A stretch of DNA of 28,266 nucleotides from a bacterium. GTDB lineage: Bacteria > Patescibacteriota > Minisyncoccia > Moranbacterales > DUUL01. The DNA is taken from contig DAOUPS010000002.1 in assembly GCA_030626045.1 (NCBI GenBank), positions 1 through 28,266 of the forward strand, written 5' to 3'. Position numbers and translations under genes: made by a program. Positions 21,670 through 28,266 of this stretch are shown piece by piece; position 1 is the first letter of the stretch, and the number at the start of each line of letters is the position of its first letter. The notes below the pieces were generated by a model that saw nothing but the letters and a program-made list of their open reading frames with translations, was not told the origin of the DNA and ran no database searches.

Positions 21670-21749
21670 AGTAAAAGGGAAAAGATAAAAGGAAATTTAT
21701 ACCATGCATTACTAAGCTGATGCGCTCCTTTTAGCTTCTACTCTTTACT
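21670..21749. repeat. Imperfect purine/pyrimidine inverted repeat upstream of pnp
   Basis: A 23-base purine-rich arm (21670-21692) matches the reverse complement of 21727-21749 at 18 of 23 positions. It lies in the 540-base gap between pnp and rpsB. The stretch 21770-22020 of that gap is AT-rich with nothing I can assign. Confidence 0.35.
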
Positions 21750-22028
21750 TTTGCCTAAACTCTAAAAGTTTGAAGAACAGAATGAATAATTAATAATGAA
21801 CAGGTTAAAATTTATCCAGTTCATCAAAAACAGTAACATTACGCGGAAGAAAAGTCAATCGAGAGTGATTTTTAATGAGTTTATTTTTAAGGCAAAAATG
21901 TAAGAAATACAAGAGACATGAGCACAAACGTTGATTTTTCGTTAAATAATAGTATTATCATGATTTGTTTAAGCAAATAAATATTATCTCAATCAAGTTT
22001 AAAAAACAGGAAAAACAGATAGAACGTC

Positions 22029-22057
22029 TTTACATTTCTGTCATCACGTGCTAGATT
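22029..22057 (+). promoter_or_regulatory. rpsB: Promoter of the rpsB operon
   Basis: TTTACA (22029-22034), a 17-base spacer and TAGATT (22052-22057) predict a start near 22064 and a leader of about 130 bases. Confidence 0.65.
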
Positions 22058-22070
22058 GTTGTAAGTTATT

Positions 22071-22165
22071 GATGGCATTTTGCCGTCAGTATAAGCATCA
22101 CACATATTTAGCGGCTGGCTTGCCTTGCCCGAATACTCGGGAAAAAGCTGGAGTAAAAGCTAAAT
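22071..22165 (+). promoter_or_regulatory. Structured rpsB leader, possible S2 autoregulation site
   Basis: Two elements are visible. A 7-bp hairpin (GATGGCA/TGCCGTC, 22071-22087, one G-U) has a TTT loop. A larger domain is closed by ATTTAGC (22106-22112) and GCTAAAT (22159-22165), with an internal CCCGA/TCGGG hairpin (22128-22141). S2 represses its own operon through the leader in several bacteria; whether this is such a site is inferred from position only. Confidence 0.5.
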
Positions 22166-22192
22166 AGAGGATAACCAATAAGGAAACAATTT

Positions 22193-23014
22193 ATGTCAGA
22201 ACAGACGAAGGCGACGCCAAGCAATGCTCAAGTTGCTAAAGCGTTCTTTGACGATGCCAAAATTGAAAATTTGAAAGGGAAATACGATCTTTCTCTCGAA
22301 ACGATGCTCAAAGCAGGTGTTCATTTCGGACACAAAAAGTCAAGATGGAATCCGAAGATGAAAGATTACATTTTTGGAACTCGAAATGGAATTCATATCA
22401 TTGATCTTGAAAAAACAGCAGTGCTTTTTGAAAAAGCGCTTGGGTTCATTGATGAAGTAGTTGCAAAAAATGGCCTTATACTCATTGTGGGAACGATAAA
22501 ACAGGCAAAAGATCTTGTAAAAAGTGTTGCCGACAAAGCTGAGATGCCTTACGCTAATGAACGGTGGCTTGGCGGAACATTTACAAATTTCGGCATTATC
22601 AAGAAGCGCGTGAAGTATCTTGTTGAAACAAATGAGGCTTTGGAAAAAGGAAAGCTTACGAATATGACAAAACTTGAACGGCACAAGATCAAGAAAAGAC
22701 TTAACAAGATCGAAAGGAAAATGGGCGGATTGGTTAGAATGACACGACTTCCTGACGCAGTTATTATTCTTGATATAAATAAAGATGAACTGGCGCTCAA
22801 GGAGGCGAGATCTGCAGGTATCAAACTAGTAGGCTTAGTTGACAGCAATAGCGATCCTACCAAAGTTGATTATCCTGTTCCGGCCAATGATGATGCTCTG
22901 TCTTCTTTAAAATATGTTCTTGGAGTATTTCTTAAACGAATTCTTGAAGCAAAAAGTAAACAGGCCGTTTCTTCAACAAATTCAACCGCTTCAAAAGCTG
23001 AGAAAAGCTTGTAA
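22193..23014 (+). CDS. rpsB: 30S ribosomal protein S2
   Basis: S2 binds the 30S head-body junction. The 273-residue product has about 30 extra N-terminal residues (MSEQTKATPSNAQVAKAFFD) before the conserved start LETMLKAGVHFGHKKSRWNP near 35-54. Family motifs follow: YIFGTRNGIHIIDLEKT, NERWLGGTFTNF near 122-133, LPDAVIILDINKD near 186-198, and GLVDSNSDPTKVDYPVPAND near 213-232. The tail is Ser/Thr/Lys-rich. tsf follows after 42 bases, the standard rpsB-tsf order. Confidence 0.97.
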   Translation: MSEQTKATPSNAQVAKAFFDDAKIENLKGKYDLSLETMLKAGVHFGHKKSRWNPKMKDYIFGTRNGIHIIDLEKTAVLFEKALGFIDEVVAKNGLILIVGTIKQAKDLVKSVADKAEMPYANERWLGGTFTNFGIIKKRVKYLVETNEALEKGKLTNMTKLERHKIKKRLNKIERKMGGLVRMTRLPDAVIILDINKDELALKEARSAGIKLVGLVDSNSDPTKVDYPVPANDDALSSLKYVLGVFLKRILEAKSKQAVSSTNSTASKAEKSL

Positions 23015-23056
23015 TTTTTTAATCATTAAACGCTTAATATAAACTAAGTTAGATTT

Positions 23057-23635
23057 ATGCTTGAACTTATAAAAAAAATAAGAAGCGCGACAGGAGCCGG
23101 AATTATTGATATCAAAAAAGCACTTGAGGAAGCCAATGGAAATGAAAAGGACGCAGTTGATATTTTGCGCCGAAGGGGTCTTGAAAAGGCCGGAAAAAAA
23201 GGAAGCCGTGAAGCAAAGGAGGGGGTCATAGCGTCATATGTCCACACCGACGGAAAAGTTGCTGTACTCGTGAAAGTGCTTTGCGAAACTGATTTTGTTG
23301 CTCGTAACGATGAATTTAAAGAACTGGCTAATGATTTGGCGATGCAGATCGCGGCGATGAGTCCCAAAAGTATTTCTCCTGAGGACGTTTCACAGTTGTT
23401 TATTGATGAGCATAAAAAAGATTGGATGAAAGAAGCGGAGGATGAAAAAAAACCGGAGGATATTACAAAAAAGATCATTAAAGGAAAAGAACAAAAGTTG
23501 CGAAACGAGAGTGCGTTGTTAACGCAAGATTTTATCAAGGATCAGGACAATACAGTTGAAGAAATGATCAAAAGTAAAATTGCTAAAATGGGTGAGAATA
23601 TTAAAGTGGAAGAATTTGTGAGGTTAGAATTATAA
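23057..23635 (+). CDS. tsf: Translation elongation factor Ts
   Basis: EF-Ts recycles EF-Tu by releasing GDP. The 192-residue protein begins with the N-terminal UBA-like module (LIKKIRSATGAGIIDIKKAL) and has the EF-Tu-contacting motif ETDFVARNDEF near 76-86 in a single core domain. It is shorter than E. coli EF-Ts (about 280 residues) and near the length of the Thermus one, so the second core subdomain and coiled coil are reduced. A Lys/Glu-rich stretch (KKDWMKEAEDEKKPEDITKK) takes their place. No clear ribosome binding site is seen before the ATG. Confidence 0.95.
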   Translation: MLELIKKIRSATGAGIIDIKKALEEANGNEKDAVDILRRRGLEKAGKKGSREAKEGVIASYVHTDGKVAVLVKVLCETDFVARNDEFKELANDLAMQIAAMSPKSISPEDVSQLFIDEHKKDWMKEAEDEKKPEDITKKIIKGKEQKLRNESALLTQDFIKDQDNTVEEMIKSKIAKMGENIKVEEFVRLEL

Positions 23636-23678
23636 TTGTATCTTTAATAGACAAGATAATTTTTTTTCTAATTATAGT

Positions 23679-24473
23679 ATGATAGTTCGATTTTTTAAAT
23701 GGGATCAACCAAGAAATGCCGTTTGCTTACTAGACGGAATACGCGAAGGAAACAAGATTGTTGTTGAGCATGAATGGGGAACATTTATTGCCGAAGTTCT
23801 TATTGCCGACAAAAGTCTCGAGAAAGATGAATTATCCGGGAAAGTGCTTCGAAAAGCTACTCCTCAGGATCTTGAAATGGTTATTAATAATAGACCGAAG
23901 GAAAAAGAAATGCTTATCGTTGCAAAAAAGGAATCCCGAGTTCTTGATATTTTTATGAAGGTGATCAATGTTAGCATGAGTCTTGATGGAAGTTGCGCGG
24001 TCATTTCTTTTGTTGCTGACGGGCGAGTTGATTTTAGAAAACTTGTCAAAAATTTGTCAGCGATATTCGGAAAGTCGATTAGGCTTCAGCAGATCGGTTC
24101 GAGAGATGAAGCGAGAATGGCTGGAGGATATGGCATCTGCGGCAGAGAGCTTTGTTGCAAAAAATTTCCTGGCAGTTTGACGAGTATTTCGACTGAAATG
24201 GCCCGTTGCCAGTTTATTTCTCATAGAGGATCGGAAAGAATATCAGGATTATGCGGAAGGCTTATGTGCTGTTTGTCATTTGAAGCCAAACAATATCAGG
24301 ATATGTTGAAAGATATGCCGGTGAAAAACGAAAAAGTTGAAGTCAACGGCAAAAAATGCATTGTTATTGACTTACAAGTGCTTTCTAAAAAGGTGAAGAT
24401 AAAGCTTGAGGATGGCACAGTGATCCTTGTCGATAATAGTGAAGTAAAAAGGAAGGCATTACAAAAAACATAA
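23679..24473 (+). CDS. PSP1 domain protein, RicT/YaaT-like
   Basis: The 264-residue protein has a PSP1 C-terminal domain with two Cys clusters, GICGRELCC near 152-160 and GLCGRLMCCL near 190-199, plus C177 between them. This pattern is that of YaaT/RicT, part of the Fe-S-containing RicA-RicF-RicT complex that in Bacillus subtilis affects RNase Y-dependent mRNA maturation and development. RicA and RicF are not in the window, so the same role cannot be assumed. It is 43 bases downstream of tsf and probably in the same operon; the ribosome binding site is not visible. Confidence 0.88.
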   Translation: MIVRFFKWDQPRNAVCLLDGIREGNKIVVEHEWGTFIAEVLIADKSLEKDELSGKVLRKATPQDLEMVINNRPKEKEMLIVAKKESRVLDIFMKVINVSMSLDGSCAVISFVADGRVDFRKLVKNLSAIFGKSIRLQQIGSRDEARMAGGYGICGRELCCKKFPGSLTSISTEMARCQFISHRGSERISGLCGRLMCCLSFEAKQYQDMLKDMPVKNEKVEVNGKKCIVIDLQVLSKKVKIKLEDGTVILVDNSEVKRKALQKT

Positions 24474-24486
24474 AATCGAAATATAC

Positions 24487-25611
24487 ATGAATCTATTCAA
24501 TTTTATTCTTATCGGCCTCATATTTATTAGTTTAGTGGCGATAATCACAATTTTTGGAAGAAGCATTAAACGTGTGAAGAGCATTGATATTCCCGGCCAA
24601 AAATTTACAGATGATGTTAATAATAAAAACTTCATTTTTCGCTTCGTTAAAGCAGTACAAGGGGCAATAGCGAAAATTTTTGTATTAATAGCTGAGTGGA
24701 TTGTGAAAAAAACAAAGAAAGTATTGCACCTTGTTCATTTTTGGCTTATCAAGAAAAAAATGGGGAAAAAAGAAGAATGCCTTGCAGATGAAATTGAGGC
24801 CAAAAAAGAGCTAATTATCGAGGAAGAAAAGAATCTTGAAAAAGTTATAAATGAGGATCTTGCTCAAGCCGATGAGCAAAAATTGAAAATCGAACAGCGA
24901 GGAGAAGAAATCTCTATTATGACAGAATATGAAGAAGCAGTAATTGATAGTAAAGCTGGTCCAGTTGGTGATGTTTTGAAAGTTGAGAAAGAGAGAAAGA
25001 TCGCTAATTTTTTTACTCGTGGAAAAAAAGAAAGAACTGAAATGCCACTTGAAGCCGGACAAGGGCGGCAAATCAAAGAAAAAAACGGTGAAGACAGCAA
25101 TACTAAACTTTTTTCCAAAGATGATGAAACCATTCAGATTCCAGTTGAAACTGAGGAGAGTGGTACTCAGAAAGGCTTTTTAAATAAATTTAAAAAGCCG
25201 TTAGCGTTGTTTCAAGGGTTTAAAAAGAATGGCTCGATAGGGAAGCAAGAAGAGCAGGGAAAGACAGATCAATTCTCTGATGGTGTTGTAAAAATAGAAA
25301 AGCCGCTTCATCGGCCTAAGGACGAGTATCTTATTAAGGAGGTCGTAAGAACAAAAAGAAAGGAGAATAAATATGATATAGATGATGAGCTTGGTATAGA
25401 CAGGGAAATTCTTGAGAAGAAAATTTTACAGAAAATCACGAATAATCCGCGAAACATTGAACAATATCGTCAGTTGGGAGAATTGTATATTAAAATGAAA
25501 AATTTTGATGATGCTCGCAGTGCATATAAATTTATTCTGCAGGTTATTCCTAGAGATATTGATGCTAAAAGAAAGATAGAAAAGATCAAGTTGCTTAAGC
25601 GCCTCAACTAA
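24487..25611 (+). CDS. Membrane-anchored TPR protein
   Basis: The 374-residue protein has an N-terminal membrane segment (near 4-24, FNFILIGLIFISLVAIITIF), an amphipathic/hydrophobic basic stretch near 55-90, a long charged region (about 95-300) rich in Glu and Lys that includes coiled-coil-like segments, and a C-terminal tetratricopeptide-like repeat near 320-360 (NIEQYRQLGELYIKMKNFDD, then AYKFILQVIP). The partner is unknown; TPR domains mediate protein-protein contacts. It starts 13 bases after the PSP1 gene, so it belongs to the rpsB operon by spacing. There is no terminator before the tRNA cluster 52 bases on. Confidence 0.75.
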   Translation: MNLFNFILIGLIFISLVAIITIFGRSIKRVKSIDIPGQKFTDDVNNKNFIFRFVKAVQGAIAKIFVLIAEWIVKKTKKVLHLVHFWLIKKKMGKKEECLADEIEAKKELIIEEEKNLEKVINEDLAQADEQKLKIEQRGEEISIMTEYEEAVIDSKAGPVGDVLKVEKERKIANFFTRGKKERTEMPLEAGQGRQIKEKNGEDSNTKLFSKDDETIQIPVETEESGTQKGFLNKFKKPLALFQGFKKNGSIGKQEEQGKTDQFSDGVVKIEKPLHRPKDEYLIKEVVRTKRKENKYDIDDELGIDREILEKKILQKITNNPRNIEQYRQLGELYIKMKNFDDARSAYKFILQVIPRDIDAKRKIEKIKLLKRLN

Positions 25612-25628
25612 CGGTCTTTAACAAATGA

Positions 25629-25657
25629 TTGAGTTAGCTTGGGGATAGCTCTTTAAT
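25629..25657 (+). promoter_or_regulatory. Promoter of the tRNA cluster
   Basis: TTGAGT (25629-25634), a 17-base spacer and TTTAAT (25652-25657). The predicted transcript start, about 7 bases on, coincides with the first base of tRNA-Thr at 25664. Confidence 0.65.
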
Positions 25658-25663
25658 GTAATT

Positions 25664-25736
25664 GCCCATGTAGCTCAATCGGTAGAGCAACTCCATGGTA
25701 AGGAGTAGGTAAGCGGTTCGAATCCGCTCATGGGCT
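25664..25736 (+). tRNA. tRNA-Thr (GGT)
   Basis: Acceptor GCCCATG/CATGGGC, D stem GCTC/GAGC, anticodon stem ACTCC/GGAGT with loop ATGGTAA (anticodon GGT), T stem AGCGG/CCGCT with TTCGAAT loop, discriminator T. CCA is not encoded. Confidence 0.96.
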
Positions 25737-25763
25737 CAGTAGAAACTGTTTAAGTTTTAAAAC

Positions 25764-25846
25764 GGGTCGGTGGCAGAGTGGTCAAATGCACCTGACTGTA
25801 AATCAGGCGCCGCGAGGCTACGGCGGTTCGAATCCGTTCCGGCCCA
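25764..25846 (+). tRNA. tRNA-Tyr (GTA)
   Basis: A class II tRNA with a long variable arm. Acceptor GGGTCGG/CCGGCCC, anticodon stem CCTGA/TCAGG with loop CTGTAAA (anticodon GTA), T loop TTCGAAT, discriminator A. CCA is not encoded. Confidence 0.96.
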
Positions 25847-25874
25847 CATAGCCAAGTCTAACAAGCATAAAAAA

Positions 25875-25903
25875 CGGGGTTCAGTAAAATCCCGCACTTT
25901 TTT
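25875..25903 (+). terminator. Hairpin and T run between tRNA-Tyr and tRNA-Thr (TGT)
   Basis: CGGGGTT (25875-25881) pairs with AATCCCG (25888-25894) with one G-U, followed shortly by TTTTTT. It could end the first two-tRNA transcript. The T run is also the loop of a GCAC/GTGC hairpin. Confidence 0.5.
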
Positions 25904-25914
25904 GTGCAAATCAT

Positions 25915-25986
25915 GCCGAAGTAGCTCAACGGTAGAGCAATCGCCTTGTAAGCGATAGGTTACCGGTTCAAGTCCGGTCTTCGGCT
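25915..25986 (+). tRNA. tRNA-Thr (TGT)
   Basis: Acceptor GCCGAAG/CTTCGGC, D stem GCTC/GAGC, anticodon stem ATCGC/GCGAT with loop CTTGTAA (anticodon TGT), T stem ACCGG/CCGGT with TTCAAGT loop, discriminator T. CCA is not encoded. No convincing promoter of its own. Confidence 0.96.
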
Positions 25987-26065
25987 CAAACGCTTTTTTT
26001 CGAATTATTTACTCGAGGCTCCCGATATCCACAAAATAAGAGATAAGTTAATTAGTTGTTGATTC

Positions 26066-26115
26066 GAGTCTAACTACAGACTCAAAAAAACCCCGTGTAT
26101 TGTGCGCGGGATTTT
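26066..26115 (+). terminator. Hairpin pair ending the tRNA cluster
   Basis: A 6-bp hairpin GAGTCT/AGACTC (26066-26083) followed by seven A is next to CCCGTG/CGCGGG (26092-26110, one G-U) followed by ATTTT. The first with its A run would terminate leftward transcripts (T run on that strand precedes it), so mainly the second fits the rightward tRNA transcript. Confidence 0.55.
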
Positions 26116-26192
26116 CTGATTTTTTACAACGCCTGTTTGTCCCGCCTTTCGTGAAAAGCTTGGAAACAGTCCCATTACAATTCCATAGAAAA

Positions 26193-26299
26193 GAGCCACA
26201 TACTCAAGTGTACATGGCTCTATTCGGCACTTTGTGCCACCAAAGAGGAGATCAATGAAACCACTTTATGCTAACATAGCGATTTCTACTATCAAGTGA
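26193..26299 (+). other. Two hairpins followed by a 14-codon frame
   Basis: In the 374-base gap 25987-26360, a hairpin closed by GAGCCA/TGGCTC (26193-26220) and a perfect GGCAC/GTGCC hairpin (26226-26238) come just before AGAGGAG and the frame MKPLYANIAISTIK (ATG at 26255, TGA ending at 26299). The ribosome binding site is among the best in the window, but spacing is short (4 bases). No same-strand gene follows within the window, so a leader-peptide role is not supported. The rest of the gap after 26300 shows nothing I can assign. Confidence 0.3.
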
Positions 26300-26360
26300 T
26301 CGTATGCGGCAATTACTTCTAAATAAATAGCTAACTAACCGTTTTATTTTTCACTTTATT

Positions 26361-28097
26361 TTACACTTCAATGATCACAGGCAATACTATTGGCCTGCGT
26401 TTTGTTTTCTGAAACAGAAATTTTCCAAGATCATCACGGATGCTGTTCTTAATGTAATTCCAGTTTGGTTCTGTGCCATTGGAACCCTTGGAAGTAGATT
26501 TCATAACAATATCCTTAAGCCGTTTTTTGGCTGCGTTGACAAGATCAAAATTTTCCTTGACATAAATAAAACCTCTTGAAGTTACTTGTGGTTCACCAAC
26601 AACTTTTTTCGTTTTTCTATCAATAATCGCAATGATCGTAAACATTCCATCTTTGGCTAGCATTTGACGGTCCCTTAAAACCACATTTCCAACATCGCCG
26701 ACGCCAAGCCCGTCCACCATTACGTATGAACTTGGGACTTTTTCCGTTAACAGTTTTCCATTGCCTCGATAATCAAATTCAATTACCTGTCCGTTTACTC
26801 CAGTGAAAACATTTTTTTCCAGAATGCCGACGCTTTCACCAAGCTTGCCGTGAAGTTTTCGCATATAATATGTTCCATGGACAGGAATGAGATATTTTGG
26901 CCTAACAAGGTTGATCATCATTTTTAGGTCTTCTTGATTTCCGTGTCCGCTGGCATGGATGCCCATCATTTTGTAGTGGATTACTTCAGCGCCTTTCATA
27001 TAAAGGGTATCTTTTAATCCTTGAACAGAACGTTCATTTCCGGGAATAACAGATGAAGAAAAAATAACAGTATCGCCTTTATGAATTTGAGTATAGCGAT
27101 GCTCCCCGTTCACAATCTTCATCAGTGTTGAATTACCCTCTCCTTGCGCGCCTGGACACAAAATTACAAGCTTGCTATCTGCGTAGTCATTTACTTGTCT
27201 GATATCAATAAATGTAGATCGGCGCGCATTGATGTATCCAAGTTCGCGAGCGATCTCAACATTGCTTTTCATTGAGTATCCGTCAATAGCAAGTTTTCTC
27301 CCATGCTTTTCCGCAAGTTCCGCAATTTGCTGAATTCGACTGATGAGTGACGAGAATGTTGCGACGACGAGGCGCTTCCTAGTGTTCAAAAAGATTTGGT
27401 CCAAATTGTCGCGAATTACTGATTCTGAAATACTATATCCTTCCTCTTGTGCGTTTGTGCTGTCAGAGAGTAAAGCCAGAATATCTTCAGAGCCGAGGCG
27501 CGCGATTTTTGAAATATCAGCTGGCGCGTCACCAACGGGTGAATGGTCAAATTTAAAATCTCCTGTATGGACAATTGTGCCAATGGATGTTCGAAGCACA
27601 ACCCCTATTGAATCGGGGATTGTATGATTAACATGGAAGAATTCAACCTTGAAACTTCCAAGAACGATCCGGTCGATTTTCCTGATTGTTCTCACATTCA
27701 AAGAGCCTTGACCTTTAAAGTCTTCTTGTCTTTTTAAGATCATAGCTTTTGTGAGTTCTGTCGCGTAAATCGGCGGATTTCCAATTCTATGAATGACATG
27801 CGGAATCGCGCCAATGTGGTCAAAGTGCCCGTGAGTGATAATTACGCCCCTGATCCTCTTTTTATTTTTTTCAAGATATTCCATGTTGGGAATAATGTAA
27901 TCAATTCCCATCATTTCTTCTTCAGGGAACATCAGGCCCAGATCAACAACAACAATATCGTTCCCATGCTCGAATATTGTCATGTTGCGCCCTATTTCCT
28001 CAAGTCCTCCAACGGGTATCACTCTTAAAGTCTGTTTCGAAAAAGTCGCCGGTCGCGAGGCGGAAGATTTTCGAGTAGTTGTTTTTTGCTGTGTCAT
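26361..28097 (-). CDS. rnj: Ribonuclease J
   Basis: RNase J is a metallo-beta-lactamase/beta-CASP nuclease with endo- and 5'-3' exonuclease activity, central to mRNA decay where RNase E is absent. The 578-residue protein has a basic, Ser/Thr-rich N-terminal extension (1-22), then VIPVGGLEEIGRNMTIFE. Metal-binding motifs are HGHFDH near 89-94, HVNHTIPDS near 155-163 and HTGDFKFD near 177-184. The beta-CASP region has SDSTNA near 211-216, GAQGEGNSTL (usually GTQGE) and HASGHG, and PVHGTYYM follows. The C-terminal dimerisation domain is complete. No ribosome binding site precedes the ATG. Confidence 0.95.
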   Translation of the reverse strand: MTQQKTTTRKSSASRPATFSKQTLRVIPVGGLEEIGRNMTIFEHGNDIVVVDLGLMFPEEEMMGIDYIIPNMEYLEKNKKRIRGVIITHGHFDHIGAIPHVIHRIGNPPIYATELTKAMILKRQEDFKGQGSLNVRTIRKIDRIVLGSFKVEFFHVNHTIPDSIGVVLRTSIGTIVHTGDFKFDHSPVGDAPADISKIARLGSEDILALLSDSTNAQEEGYSISESVIRDNLDQIFLNTRKRLVVATFSSLISRIQQIAELAEKHGRKLAIDGYSMKSNVEIARELGYINARRSTFIDIRQVNDYADSKLVILCPGAQGEGNSTLMKIVNGEHRYTQIHKGDTVIFSSSVIPGNERSVQGLKDTLYMKGAEVIHYKMMGIHASGHGNQEDLKMMINLVRPKYLIPVHGTYYMRKLHGKLGESVGILEKNVFTGVNGQVIEFDYRGNGKLLTEKVPSSYVMVDGLGVGDVGNVVLRDRQMLAKDGMFTIIAIIDRKTKKVVGEPQVTSRGFIYVKENFDLVNAAKKRLKDIVMKSTSKGSNGTEPNWNYIKNSIRDDLGKFLFQKTKRRPIVLPVIIEV

Positions 28098-28266
28098 AGA
28101 TTAATTTTATTTATTTAAGAAGTTTTTAAAAAATGGCAAAATACAAACGTGCCATAAGAGACAAACGAATATAAGCCACATTTGATAGCATAATATTCAA
28201 GAAAAGATTTTATTTGGGTTTAATGTGTATGGAACAGCCTCATAATACCGGAATGAGAAAATTTAA
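28098..28266. other. Right-hand end, no assignable gene
   Basis: The last 169 bases are AT-rich and hold the upstream region of RNase J. A short rightward frame (MEQPHNTGMRKF, from 28228) runs off the edge without a ribosome binding site and cannot be judged. Confidence 0.4.

Overview
The window reads as a chromosomal segment of a small-genome bacterium, most likely Candidate Phyla Radiation/Patescibacteria (Parcubacteria-like). This is inferred from gene content and not proven. The signs are: almost only information-processing and envelope genes, a DUF4446 protein, a LysM-CHAP hydrolase with an N-terminal membrane anchor, a ComM-type ATPase, a PSP1 protein, a very long low-complexity single-pass membrane protein, tRNA genes without encoded CCA, and few strong ribosome binding sites. 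TGA and TAA both act as stops, so the standard bacterial code fits.

Layout. 1-4073 is a leftward block: DUF4446 membrane protein, infB, rbfA, a DHH phosphoesterase (NrnA-like) and the 5' end of an endonuclease IV gene cut by the window edge. 4150-6025 holds a small inverted-repeat element, tRNA-Val, an HD-domain hydrolase, coaD and a degenerate tRNA-Glu-like gene. A Xer-type recombinase (leftward) and a LysM-CHAP protein (rightward) diverge at about 7000. 8450-8820 is non-coding and repeat-rich. 8824-12232 is leftward: a small membrane protein, comM, lspA, a DksA/TraR zinc-finger protein, and a two-gene cassette of a two-helix membrane protein plus a PspA-like coiled coil. ileS runs rightward (12696-15668) and converges on a 966-residue membrane protein and pnp (leftward). 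rpsB-tsf-PSP1-TPR form a rightward operon behind a structured leader. Three tRNAs (Thr-GGT, Tyr-GTA, Thr-TGT) follow, and RNase J (leftward) ends the window.

The genes are mostly for translation (IF-2, RbfA, IleRS, S2, EF-Ts, tRNAs) and RNA turnover (PNPase, RNase J, NrnA-like DHH protein). The rest serve the envelope (LspA, LysM-CHAP) and DNA handling (Xer, ComM, endonuclease IV).

The most unusual item is the 774-bp gap between ileS and the 966-residue gene. On the minus strand it carries a near-consensus promoter (TTGACC, 17 bp, TATAAT) about 460 nt upstream of a run of seven T. Between them lie nested complementary segments, including a perfect 20-bp stem with a competing 9-bp partner. 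I could not match it to tmRNA, RNase P RNA, 6S or SRP RNA, so I report it as a candidate unclassified structured RNA. Other items worth checking are the tRNA-Glu-like gene lacking D-loop GG and canonical T-loop bases, the infB upstream reading frame, and the two-gene PspA-like cassette.
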